Source: Luidia sarsii
Lineage: Eukaryota > Echinodermata > Asteroidea > Paxillosida > Luidiidae
Direction of reading: 5' to 3'
DNA: 64,000 bases
Assembly: GCA_949987565.1 (NCBI GenBank)
Contig: OX465110.1
Coordinates: forward strand, 17,400,394 to 17,464,393
The notes under the pieces were generated by a model. The model was given only the letters and a program-made list of their open reading frames with translations, was not told the DNA's origin and searched no databases. Below are positions 1-10,150 of the stretch, in pieces (the stretch's first letter is position 1; each line of letters begins with the position of its first letter). The position numbers and the translations under genes were made by a program.

Positions 1-319
1 CTTTGTTTAGAACTGGGACTTTTTTTCATTATTTATTTAGGGCCTATATCACTGCACAAGATAAGAGAACATAATTATAAGTGCCATGGGGGCTGGACAT
101 CATTGGCTCTCTAACATTGAAAACACAGCTTGGAGTTCTTTGTTCATGTTGAAACCTTTGGATTCTTCTTCATAACGCAGCATAACATTAAAAAACCAAA
201 GCCAAAGGCTTCCCATTTTCATGCATTGTGTAAAAGAACTAAAGCCTAAGCCGGGGTTTGGAAAAATGGCCCATAAAGCCAGATAATTAAGACTTGAAGG
301 TTTGTGTGGTGGAAGTACC

Positions 320-402
320 AAGTGGAAGGTTTGCGGTGACACCATCTCACATCTCTTTTGAGAAGGAGTATTCAGAGCCATATCACCGCAAACCTTCCAC
401 TT
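320..402. repeat. Family 1 inverted repeat (short hairpin copy)
   Basis: Two arms of about 20 nt containing GGAAGGTTTGCGGTGA and its complement flank a centre with CTCTTTTGAGAAGGAG. The same arm recurs at about 13262, 14160, 14307, 18040, 44850, 48075 and 54425, so this is a dispersed, MITE-like family. Bases 1-509 otherwise show no coding signal. Confidence 0.75.
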
Positions 403-509
403 TATCCTAGCCATAAAGCCATCACTAGTGATAACACCAGTTCAAACAAAAGCCTGTTCCACAATGAATTGATGCCAGTTTGGTTTTTTGTTTACTTTTG
501 ATTTCAAAG

Positions 510-2919
510 GCAAACTCTGCGAACCCGGTGAAGGCAACAATACCGGGGCCGCTGACCATAATTGGAACCAGTCAAAGTGCGTATTATCAGCTTACACAAT
601 AGTGTAGGAGTGCTCAGACTGCTAGAGAATGTTTGAGTGGAGATGAACACAAAAGATTGCTGTTTGAAGGGGATGGCATTGTCTTTGAACAAATCAAACA
701 AACAAATCAAGAGAGAGGGGATATCTTCTGTCATCTGTATCTTATTACTCCTCTACCTTCCAATCTTGTTCTGCCTTTCAGAAAGCTCTTGCTTTTATTA
801 TTGATAGTCAGAAACGGTGCCAGGTCCTCTAAATTTGTAAATTCTTGGGTCTTTGAAGTCAGCGAGCAGTATACTTGTTTTTTTCTTTGTACCTACAAGG
901 TTAAAGAAATGATTTCCGTTGCTTGGTCACGTCCAGATAAATTCTACTCCGACAAGAAGGAGCTCAGCCTTGCCTTGGCGCACGCAATCAACAAGATAGT
1001 CAAGGCACTTATCGTAGCAGGTAAAAGAGGCAGTTAGAATGGGTCCCCCCACTTAATACACTATGAGATTTAAAGATGCTAATGATGAGATTTAAGGAAA
1101 ATTGTGATGCACCGACTCCATCCATCTCAAGGCGCAGAATTAATCTGCACACAGCTTTTCATTGAAAAAGAAGAAGTGAATTATAAGCACATTATTCAGT
1201 TGAACAGGGACTTCATACTGTACATGGTGAACTGGACTGGAATTTGAGCCCGAGAACTCTTGCTTTTGAAAACCTACTAGTGCTCTAACGCCTCAGCCAT
1301 ACAGCCCTTGTTAGGCGGTACCCTTCCCAAATTGTCAACTACCTTTGCTGATATGAGGGTTGGCAGTCAGAATCAATTGAACTATTAACTGTCATAATTA
1401 TGTCTATGTCTAGTGGAAAACAACCACTCTCCCCAATTTTCATTCCATGCCGATGCTCAGTGCTATATCCAGCTCTTAGGTGGGTGGCCTTCCCAAATAG
1501 TGAATCTATCTTTGCCAGGGTGGTGGGCACCACCAATATCTGCTGTATACCTCCAGGGATCATGCGCCCTCCATTTTCACCCTGATGCAAACAACAATTA
1601 AGTGGAAGTCTCTACAGAGACACCATGTAACACATCTCTTCTGAGAAGGAGTGTGTGGATCTGAAAAGACAATCTTACACGTAGTTGTAAACCTGGGCTA
1701 CAGCAATTTGGGGCTCACACAAAGCGGATTCAGCCATGAACAACCAAATTCATTGACCCTTTTGAAGTGAATTCACCCTGAAGATTTCACCTCATCTGAC
1801 CCCCCTTCTTCCTCCATGATCTGACCTGCCCCAACCAAATCGCCTCACAAATGACAACTCACTCTGCCAGGCAGTTGTGGTCTTGTCTGTGGAATTTCAC
1901 ACCACAGGCTTGTACATTGCTGCCGGTTACCACCAAGAATGTGGCCTTGGATAGACCACTGGTGAAACCACCATGAAAAGCTGGTTAGGAAAATTTTCAG
2001 CATGGACAAGTGGTGAAACTGCAGTGAACTTTCTTTTCACAGGAACATGACATTTTCCACCTGATTTTGAGGGTTTGGATGTGCACAGTGTGATCTCACC
2101 TCGCCAACAGCCAGTTTTCAATATAGTTGTTGTTTCCATGGTTTAAATATGAAATGATGATAGCTGTTGTTATCGTGCACACAGGCTGCAAGCATATCCA
2201 GATAGACGAGCCGGTGTTCATGCGGGAAGTGGACTCAGCTCTGGACTTTGGGATCGAGCACGCCTCCCGGTGCATCGAGGGATGTGGGAAGGAGGTGACA
2301 ATGACCATACACTTGTGCTGCGGCTATCCAAGATATATGGTGAGGAGGTTTCCCCATTCATCGTTTTCATCTACCGTAAATTTTCCAGCCAGATGCGGGG
2401 TGCCGCCGAAACCATCTTGTGAGGCACAATGCAGGGATGCAGACGTAGACCTAGACTGAGCAGGGCAGGGCAGTGCAGGACGGGCAGTGCAGGGCAGGGC
2501 AGGGCAGGGCAGGGCAGGGTAGGGCAGGGCAGGGCAGGGCAGGGCAGGGCAGTGCAGGGCAGGGCAGGGCAGGGCAGGGCAGGGCAGAGCAGGGCAGGGC
2601 AGGGCAGGGCAGGGCAGGGCAGTGCAGGGCAGGGCAGGGCAGGGCAGGGCAAGGAGGGCAATGATTTTTGCTTTCCCCTCCTTTTTTTTTTTTTTTAGGA
2701 TGACATAGACTACCACAAGGCAGATCCTTCCGGTTACTTTCAACTCGCCCCTCACCTGGACAAGGCTGGCTTTGATGAAGGTGCTTGATGAAAACGTTTC
2801 TTTCCTTTCAACAACAACAACACCAACAACAACAGCAACGAAAACAACAGCAGCACCACCACCACCACCACCACCACCACCACCACCACCACCACCACCA
2901 ACAAAGACAACAACAATGA

Positions 2920-2950
<31 letters not shown>

Positions 2951-3820
2951 AACAACAACAACAACAGCAGCAGCAACAACAGCAACACCACCACCACCAC
3001 CACAACCACCACCACAACAACAACAAAGACAACAACAATGACAACAACAACAACAACAACAACAATGGCATTGGCTATGACAACAGCAACAAGAATAATG
3101 ATAGGCCCGCCATTGACATAAAAAACAACAGCAACATCATCTGTTTCAAAACAATTGCAACAACAGCAACAGCAACAGTTCTGCTTTCAACAGCAACAGT
3201 TCCTCTAGCGTCTTCCCGCGCACTGCCACACTATGGAATTCTTTACCTGTTTCCCCCTTTATTATAACCTGTCCCAATTCAAACATAACATAAACGTTCA
3301 TCTTTCTTCCTCCTGATCTAGTTTGCTTGTGGTTCTTCTCCTTACTCCTTTCTTTTATCCCTCACCTTAAGTGGCCTTTTGAGGCCTTGTGTTGGACGAC
3401 TTTCATAAAAAGAGAAGAAAAAAAACCAGCCATACTAATGGCAATATCCGCAATAGCAACAGCAACAGTTAATGGCGATGACGACAACACCACCAACAGA
3501 TTGAACAAAATATCAATGGAACACCTCTCTCATCCCCCCCCCCCCTAACACCAGTCTCCATAGAGGATGCCCATTGCCGGAACGACCTCTCGCTGCTGGC
3601 CCTCTTCAAGCGGTCAAAGGTCATCCTGGGCTTGGTGGCCATCGCCAGCTCCCGGGTGGAGACGGTCGAGGAGATCCGGGCCCGGCTGAAGGGCGCCCTC
3701 GCCTTCATCCCTGCCGACCGCCTCGTGGTGGCGCCAGACTGCGGCCTCGGCTTCCTAACGCGGGACATCCTGCGACAGAAGCTGGCCAACATGTGCAAGG
3801 CGGCCAAGTCCCTACCGTGA
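510..3820 (+). CDS. Cobalamin-independent methionine synthase (MetE C-terminal)-like protein, 3' part of gene
   Basis: Exons read by hand: 510-576 (probable), 907-1020, 2185-2339, 2699-2780 and 3555-3820 (stop TGA 3818-3820). Phases close, giving about 227 C-terminal residues; upstream exons are outside the window or unseen. The first exon reads KATIPGPLTI, a MetE-family motif. Later exons give IQIDEPVF, IHLCCGYP, VSIEDAHC and APDCGLGF. By comparison with MetE these supply the zinc ligands His and Cys (HLC), Glu (IED) and Cys (PDCG), so the metal site looks intact. MetE enzymes transfer a methyl group from methyltetrahydrofolate to homocysteine; the true substrate of this animal homologue cannot be read from sequence. 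Exon 907-1020 could instead start at 900 (another AG); 907 is preferred because only it keeps phase with the 510-576 exon. The gene converges on ACSF3. Family call firm, first exon less so. Confidence 0.82.
1440..1600 (-). repeat. tRNA-SINE leader fragment (SINE-A family)
   Basis: Read on the minus strand it contains GTTTGCATC, GATCCCTGGAG, ATATACGGCA-like and GGGAAGGCCACC blocks found in the fuller copy at 26680-26960. It is a degraded copy inside an intron of the MetE-like gene. Confidence 0.55.
1735..2100. repeat. Dispersed TTTTCACGGT-type element, degraded copy
   Basis: Shares the phrases 'ACCAAGAATGTGGCCTTG', 'AGACCACTGGTGAAA' and a terminal 'GGTTTGGATGTGCA' with elements at 32405-32880, 36420-36735 and 55870-56240. 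Non-coding, intronic in the MetE-like gene. Confidence 0.6.
2455..2655. repeat. (GGGCA)n pentanucleotide array
   Basis: About 40 near-perfect copies of a 5-bp unit (CAGGG/GGGCA) with occasional AGTGC variants, lying in the intron between the 2185-2339 and 2699-2780 exons of the MetE-like gene. It creates long open frames on both strands that are not genes. Confidence 0.95.
2805..3075. repeat. (CAA)n/(CAC)n/(CAG)n triplet array
   Basis: A block of mixed CAA, CAC and CAG triplets that starts 27 nt after the donor at 2781 and continues as weaker CAACAG text to about 3200. It is intronic; the homopolymeric reading frames are artefacts. Confidence 0.93.
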
Positions 3821-3861
3821 GTGAAGCTGGCAGCAAAAGAACTGTTTGTAATCGACAATGA

Positions 3862-3990
3862 ATGTCACATTCTCCTGATGACGGCCAGAGCATAATGGTC
3901 GAAACGTCGAGTTACCCTCAGGTTCTTTTCAGAACCATACCTCTTCCTTTAAGAGACCTGATACATGGTATTCACCGCAAACCTTCCTAT
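3862..3990 (+). repeat. Family 1 dispersed repeat with hammerhead-like hairpin
   Basis: Just beyond the stop codon of the MetE-like gene the sequence reads CTGATGA (3875-3881), stem GGCC (883-886 of 3-kb block) against GGTC (3897-3900), then GAAACGTC from 3901. The hairpin phrase GGTTCTTTTCAGAACC and a tail ATGGTATTCACCGCAAACC typical of family 1 follow. It may lie in the 3' UTR. Confidence 0.65.
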
Positions 3991-5140
3991 ATTGATTCAC
4001 CCACCATGCAAAGCCTTAAGTCTCATTTAATGTCACGTCAGTTTTTCTTTTGTTTTGTTTGATGTCAATGAAAAGTGAAAAGTCAATGAAAAGCTGCTCC
4101 GGTGGTGCCCTTTACTTCCACCCGTACCTTTGTCAAGATGGCAGCCTCCGTGGCATTTCAGTCTGGTGCCCGCTATCGACTTGTCTATTGGTTATATTAT
4201 GTCTATGGACAGGACACCAGAGTTTGAGCCAAATAATTTCTGTGTTTCCTTCCCCCTGCTGTTAAGCAATTGCATTATGACCCTCATGTATTTGGACACC
4301 CTTTCAATGGCTGATTAAGAAAAAAAAAGTAAAAAAACACACACACACCAAAAAAAAACTCCGCAAAAAATTGACCATGTAAAATTCACCCTGATATTTA
4401 TTCCAAACTTGCCCCGAATCTCATCCACATAATTTCTGATAATTCAATCAACCTTGCAAATTGCAACTCATTTTAAATTCTGTAAAAATAATATAAACAA
4501 AATTGTAAATTGAGTCCAGTTTGAATGATAGCTTCCCTGAATAACAATTGAGTAACAATCCATTGTTTCTGTCAATGAGGCAAGGTTGATTTGATTATGC
4601 ATTTATAAATATTTCTTGAGCTCGACATTAGAAAGACAGAAATGTCCCTTCATGACAGTTTGCGTGCATAATAATCATGCAAATGAATCTTTTTTAATTT
4701 CATAATTTATTCGTTTCATTTTTCAGATAAACAATACTGAATGTATTGCTTTCTCTCCTTAATGTAATTTTTCTACATTTATTTAATTTTATTTAGAGCA
4801 CATTTTATTTAAGTAAAACAACAGTGAGTAAGATTTCATCGCCAAACTTATCTGACAATCGCACAAATCTTAAAAAGTAACACAGCCTGAGGCATTTTTT
4901 AATAACGATCCTTTGGCAAAATGACAGCTGAATTGTAATCCCTAAACATAGCAGTCTCAGACTTGGGAAAAGTCTAAAAAAAAAAAAAAAAGAGACCACA
5001 AAACCACTTCTCCTTTTTTCAAATTGGTGTTTTTCCTGTGAGAGTTCAAAGCGATGTCAAAATCGAACAACACTGAGGGGAAATCAAGCAAAATGCTAGC
5101 CTCAATTCCAGCCTCCGTACAAAAAAGTGTCTGTCGGAAT
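3991..5140. other. Intergenic AT-rich DNA between convergent genes
   Basis: Between the MetE-like stop (3820) and the ACSF3 stop (5453). It contains (CA)n and poly-A runs around 4320-4360 and no ORF with recognisable homology. A minus-strand AATAAA (TTTATT on plus, near 4803) could serve ACSF3 polyadenylation, but the distance is long. Confidence 0.5.
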
Positions 5141-5144
5141 GACT

Positions 5145-5475
5145 AGCAGTCTCACTGCAAGATGTGGGCCAGTTTGAAAAAAAAAAAACACCCACACTGG
5201 CCAGATGGTAAGAACTTAAGTCTTGCAGCCCGCCTGGTCAGCTGAATAAAGTAGTTTTGGATAGATTGGGTGGTAGGGCTGCTACTCTGCTTCGAAGATC
5301 TCAGAATGCCAAGCAGCCACAATGTAAGATGTGGGCCAGTTGAAAAAAAACCAACCTATTGGTAAGACGGTAAGAATTTAAGTCTAGCAGCCCGGGTGGT
5401 CAGCTGAAGAAGTAGTTCAGGAGGTGCCCCGGTTAGTTGAAGGAGAGGGCTGCTACTCCGCTTCGAAGATCTCGG
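5145..5475. repeat. Tandem duplication of the ACSF3 3' end
   Basis: The segment from about 5157 (AGATGTGGGCCAGTTTGAAA) to 5290 is repeated from about 5325 to 5475 with the same order: GTAAGAAyTTAAGTCT, CAGCCCG, GGTCAGCTGAA, then GCTGCTACTC and GCTTCGAAGATCTC. The proximal copy is the true last codons and stop of ACSF3 (5453-5475). The distal copy at about 5267-5288 is a decayed duplicate of them. Confidence 0.8.
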
Positions 5476-8400
5476 CCAGGAGTTTCTTCTTGTTGATCTT
5501 GCCCATGGCATTGCGGGCGATGGAGGCCACCACCCGCAGCTCGGTGGGTATGATGTAGGGCGCCATCCGGTCCCGCGCCCAGCCCCGCAGCTCAGGCAGC
5601 GACAGCGAGCCCGGCTCCGACCCCGACCCCGACTCCGACGGGCCGGGCCGGAGCACCACCACGGCCGCCACCCGCTGGCCCCAGGTCACGTCGGCCACAC
5701 CCAGCACAACGCACTCGGCCACGGCCGGGTGGGCCAGTAGGTGGCGCTCCACATCCAGCGCGCTGATCTTGTAGCCGCCGCTCTTGATGATGTCCACCGA
5801 CGTCCGGCCCAGGATGCGGTAGACGCCGTCCTGGTAGAGGGCGGTATCACCTTTTAGAAACCAAACCGAACCGACAAAAGAAAAGCGTCCCGGTGAGGTA
5901 AGATCAATATCACATGTTGGGGTTGGAGCTGCTGTACGTCCTCGTTGTCCACCATGAGTGGTTCTTTGAAGCTTGCAAAATCTGCAGCAAACCTTCAAAT
6001 ACAGCGCTACAACACTTTGACAGTGGTGTGGTTGATGTCATATGAATATCAATATCTCATGCTGAAAATTGTGCATATACCACCTTTACAGATGCTTTAT
6101 GCTCACTGACTTAAATATCAAAAACAAAACTCTCAAAGATGTAGAGGGACGGACATTTTGATCCTTCTTCTTATCGTATGATGTAATTATGAATAAAAAG
6201 CAGGACCTTTCTCAAAACCAGGACCTCTCTCAAAAGGCAGAATGCTTTTTGAGATAGGTTCTGCTTTTGAGAAAGGTCCCACTTTTTGAGAAAGGTCCTG
6301 CTTTTGAGAAAGATCCTGCTAGGATTAAAACAAGTACGGGAAGACGGAGACTTAATTTCCTTCTAGGTCTCTTTGGGATCAAAATGGTACTGGTAGGCCC
6401 ATTACATTTTGTTCAAATTAGGCACAGTGGTGTCTATTGGAAAAGTCCCCTTTCTATTTAGCCAAAACCCAGCACCCCCATCTTTCCCTACCAGTCTTAA
6501 ACCAGCCGTCCTCGGTGAAGGAGTCCGCCGTGACCTCCGGCTGGTTCCAGTATTCCTCGAACATCCCGGGACTTCTGACCTGCAGCTCGCCCTCCGTGGC
6601 CTGCGACCCAAGCGTGACCTTTGACCCGGCCGACGTGCCGCTGACGCAGACGGCACCGTCGCCGGCCACGATGCGCACTTCCACCTGGGTCAGAGGGTTG
6701 CCCACCGCTCCTGGAAAACCCAAAAAAGAGGGATAGGCTAGTCTAGGACCAGATTTCAATCTAGAGAACACACTGCTAATTATGTTAGTTTGACACAAAG
6801 CGAGGCTTACGGGAACTCTTGGTGAAGGAAAACAAGGAAGCCGACAAAACTGAAATTGACTCTTAGGTCCAACATATAAAGCAGGATTTTGACAGTTCTG
6901 ATTTTAAGGTTTTGACTTTTATTAAAAAAACTGCATCCAATTTGTGTGATCCCCGAGCTGCTGTATCGAGGTTTGCAACGATTGGTCGATACCAATCGTT
7001 GCAAACCTAGAAGGGTCATGCCTATTGATGAAGGGCCACGCCTATCGATGGAGGGCCACACCTATCAATGAAGGGCCACACCTACCAACAAAGGGCCATG
7101 CCTATCAACAAAGGGCCACACCTATCGATGAAAGGCCATGCCTATCGACTAACAGCCACGCCTATCGACTAACAGCCACGCCTATCGACAAAGAGCCACA
7201 CCTACCTGGCACCCTGCAGCCGTGGAGAGGGTTGGACAGGGCAATGCCCAGCTCCGTCATCCCGTAGCGTTCCAGGAGCCGGTGGCCCGTGATTTCCTCC
7301 CACTTCTGGAGCACTGGCTGGGGTAGGGCCGCCGATCCCACCACCATCAACCTAGTCAGCGTCAAGAGCAGAAAGAGACCTCGGGTGAATGCCCAAGGAA
7401 GCAGAAGACAGAATGTACATACTGCACTAGATTTGATGATTTGCATAATGTGCAATGCGATTTTTGCCCTAATCGATGCTCAATTATCCTCTGAGTAAAC
7501 TGAGAAGCAAAAAGGACAATGTGTCTTACTACCATTATCCAGATATACATCTTTTCTGTACGAAGCTTTATTAAAAAAACAACAGTAGCCCGATGGAATT
7601 CTGAACTTTTAAAAATGGAAGGAATTGTAGACCTATTGGAAGGAATTTGCATATTTTGGAGTCATTCTACTATTTTTTGATCATTCTACTGTATTTTGGG
7701 TCATTCTACTATTTTGGGGTCATTCAACTATATTTTGGGTCATTCTACTATATTTTGGGCCATTCTACCATTTCTGGGTCATTCTAATATTTTTGGAATC
7801 AAATGGGTCACTCCTGTAACTTTCTTCCCACGACTTCCCGCTAGGATGGAGACGTTGCAATTTGTTTTTAAAAGAGTGAGCGAGGGCAAACGTGGGCATA
7901 CCTGATCCTGTCTCTGAGGGTGGCCTTGATGAAGGCTCGGACCTCGTGGCCACTGAACCTGGCCTGGAAGCGCTCGATGAGCTTGACGTAGATGGTGGGC
8001 ACCGCCATGAACACGTTGACCCTGGGCTCCGCATCGTCCAGGAGCTTGTCCCACACCTGCGCAGTGACGACGAGGCAGGGAGGGGAAGGGAAAGAGGCAA
8101 GTTAAATGGAGGAAGGGAGGAGCTTTCGGGACCGGCCCAGACGGGCAGCCGGGCAGGTATCTTTCTTGTTTTTATCCAGCGTCAGGAGTTGAGACTCGAA
8201 AAGACTTTAAGTTCCAGACCAAGACCTCAACGCAATAGACTTGAGATCGAAACCAGGACTTCAATTAGTCTAGGACAGAGACCTCAATGTCCCAGACCGA
8301 GACCACATTTTCAATGCCCAAGACTGAGACCAACACCTCGAAGCCCGAGACACAGACCGAGACCTCAATGCCCGAGACCTAGACCGAGACCTCAATGCCC

Positions 8401-9556
8401 AAGACCTAGACCGTGCACCCTGATCTCAATGCCCAAGACCGAGACCATGATCTCAACGCCCAATCAGGAGGTACTGGCTCTTCTGAGAGCCACACTCATT
8501 CTCTATACAGACTGGTGCACATGATGGTCAACACAAGTGTTCTGTAAAAAGAAAAGTCGCCATTGAAAAAAAACTGAAACAGGCCCTTGCCTTGTCCGCA
8601 TTGAACTCGGGCAGCATGATGCACGTGGCCCCGCACCAGAGCGGGCAGAGGAGAGCGTTGACCAGCCCGTGGAGGTGGTGCAGCGGCAGGGTGTGGAGGA
8701 GGGTGTCGGCCGGCCGCCACGCCCAGGCCTGCAGCAGGGCGGCCAGCTGGGCCTGCAGGGCGGCGAAGGTCAGGGCCACACCCTTGGGCGGGCCCGTGGT
8801 GCCGCTGGTGTAGAGCAGGAGCGCCCGCCGGCTCCGCCAGCGCACCCGGCTCCACCCGGCCGCCAGGACCTGCCGCGGGATCAGCTCCGCGCCCTCCCAA
8901 TCCCCGGGCGTTTGTAAAAGTCGCCGACAGCGGGCATCTTCCTCCTCCTCGTCGGAAGCTGCGTCGTCGCTCGCGTCTTCGCGATCCGCCAAAGCCTCTT
9001 CGCTCAACATGATCAATTTTGCGCCGTTGCTATCGGCCAGCGCGCGGGCCTTCGCGGCGTAGTCCTCGGTGGCGATGACCACGGAGCTCTGGGAGTCGCG
9101 GACGACGTAGTCCAGCTCGGGCAGCGGGTGGAGCCGGCAGAGCGGGACGGCCGTCGCGCCAGCCATCCAGGCGGCCAGGAGCGCCACCGCGAAGGCCGCG
9201 TTGTTGGGGCAGAGCAGCGCCGCCCGCTCGCCGTTCAGCACCACGGCCGAGCCCCGCCGACTGCCGGCGGGGTCGCGGGGCGCCACGGCGACCAGCCGGC
9301 GGGCGAGGGCGGTGCTCAGCCGGACCAGCTTGGCGTAGGAGTGCCGCCCCAGGGCGTCCACGATGGCCGTCCGGGCACCGTACCCCTGCCGGATGATGTT
9401 CAGGAAGACCGGCTGCACCTTGGCCGGAGATGAGGACGATGCGTGGCGTCGGCACTGGGTCTGACCGGCGAAGCAATCCCATCTCGCTAGTCTCGTCACC
9501 AGGACGGTACTGGAGCGGGTGAGAACAGGGAGGGTAACTGCGGTATACAGTCCCAT
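5453..9556 (-). CDS. ACSF3: Acyl-CoA synthetase family member 3, mitochondrial (malonyl-CoA synthetase), complete
   Basis: Five exons on the minus strand: 9556-8591, 8056-7902, 7351-7206, 6710-6492 and 5850-5453. They total 1884 nt (627 residues plus stop) with phases 0, 2, 1, 1. The protein is an AMP-forming ligase: P-loop-like [10 protein letters not shown] at residues 250-259, ERYGMTE in exon 3, GWFKTGD across the exon 4/5 junction, [14 protein letters not shown] in exon 5, and the catalytic lysine in NAMGKINKK near residue 613. The basic, acid-poor first 40 residues suit a mitochondrial presequence. ACSF3 makes malonyl-CoA from malonate in the matrix, feeding mitochondrial fatty acid synthesis and malonylation. 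An acidic run (residues 191-206) sits before the ATP-binding motif. Intron 1 has a GC donor (AAG|GCAAGG); the others are GT-AG. Exon 1 is very GC-rich compared with the introns. The order and spacing of motifs match vertebrate ACSF3, so identification is firm. Confidence 0.95.
6195..6325. repeat. TTTGAGAAAGGTCCTGC short array in ACSF3 intron 4
   Basis: Several copies of 'TTTGAGAAAGGTCC(T/C)' in both orientations, followed by 'CTGCTAGGATTAAAAC'. The unit is the arm of the family 2 foldback element, here locally multiplied. Confidence 0.75.
7021..7200. repeat. 20-bp minisatellite touching the ACSF3 exon 3 donor
   Basis: Nine units of the pattern CCTATCGATGAAGGGCCACA run without a break and end 5 nt from the splice donor GT (7205-7204). 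On the transcribed strand each unit gives (T)AGGTGTGGCC, similar to the real junction CCAG|GTAGGTGTGG. Confidence 0.92.
7675..7800. repeat. AT-rich minisatellite in ACSF3 intron 2
   Basis: About six imperfect copies of GGGTCATTCTACTATATTTT, unit near 19-20 bp. Confidence 0.85.
8230..8462. repeat. CAATGCCCAAGACCGAGACC minisatellite in ACSF3 intron 1
   Basis: Imperfect units of roughly 18-24 bp built on 'CCyAGACCGAGACCTCAATG'. The same sequence in reverse complement forms the larger array at 24222-24990 in the STAND gene. Confidence 0.88.
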
Positions 9557-9954
9557 TCTGCTTCACCTACAAGAAACAGACATACAATCTTAATAATAAG
9601 GCAGTGTACATTAAGCCGGCAATGGCATTCTTCCTGGAGGTCATTCCTGCTCATGTTTATGCAAATTCATGAATGCTCTTTACTCTGATTGGCCAAAGAT
9701 ACATTAATATGCATAAAGATAAGTGGGAACAAACTCCAGCAGAGTAACCCCTCAGGCAAAGGAAAAACTGGCTGGTAAGTTTAAAAAAAAATTTAAAAAT
9801 GGCCCCCCAAAAATGGGATTGGTCCGGGACTTGAGTCTTGAGTAAAATGACCAACCCGAGCTGTAATTAACAAAAACATCTCTTTCCGATATAGTAACCA
9901 CTAACAAGAAACCATGATAATAATCAATAATATCTCAACATTTAGTTGGCCTGA

Positions 9955-10150
9955 CATTTCGATAATAGTAGCACTAGCAGGACCTTTCTCAAACTCAAAC
10001 TAGGCAGAGTCAGATCAGTGCCTTTTGACTTTGAGTTTGAGAAAGGTCCTGCTACCAGTACCAACCTGTAGGATCGAAACGTCAGGCCCAAACAATTTTG
10101 AGATTTGAATTTTGGTAATTTTAGTCAGTAACTGGTAAGTAGTTTGCAAC
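9955..10150. repeat. Family 2 foldback element
   Basis: Arms read GGCCTGACATTTCGATAATA...GCAGGACCTTTCTCAAA and TTTGAGAAAGGTCCTGCTA...GGATCGAAACGTCAGGCCC, followed by the usual tail 'TTTTGGTAATTTTAGTCAGT' and 'TTTGCAACATTTTTGTAT'. Intergenic between ACSF3 and the ADP/ATP carrier gene. Confidence 0.8.

Noticed and set aside
2324..2755. Open frame of 143 codons on the minus strand rich in ALPCPALPCP
   Set aside because: It is the (GGGCA)n array read through; the other frames are equally open and the segment is an intron with good splice sites on the plus strand.
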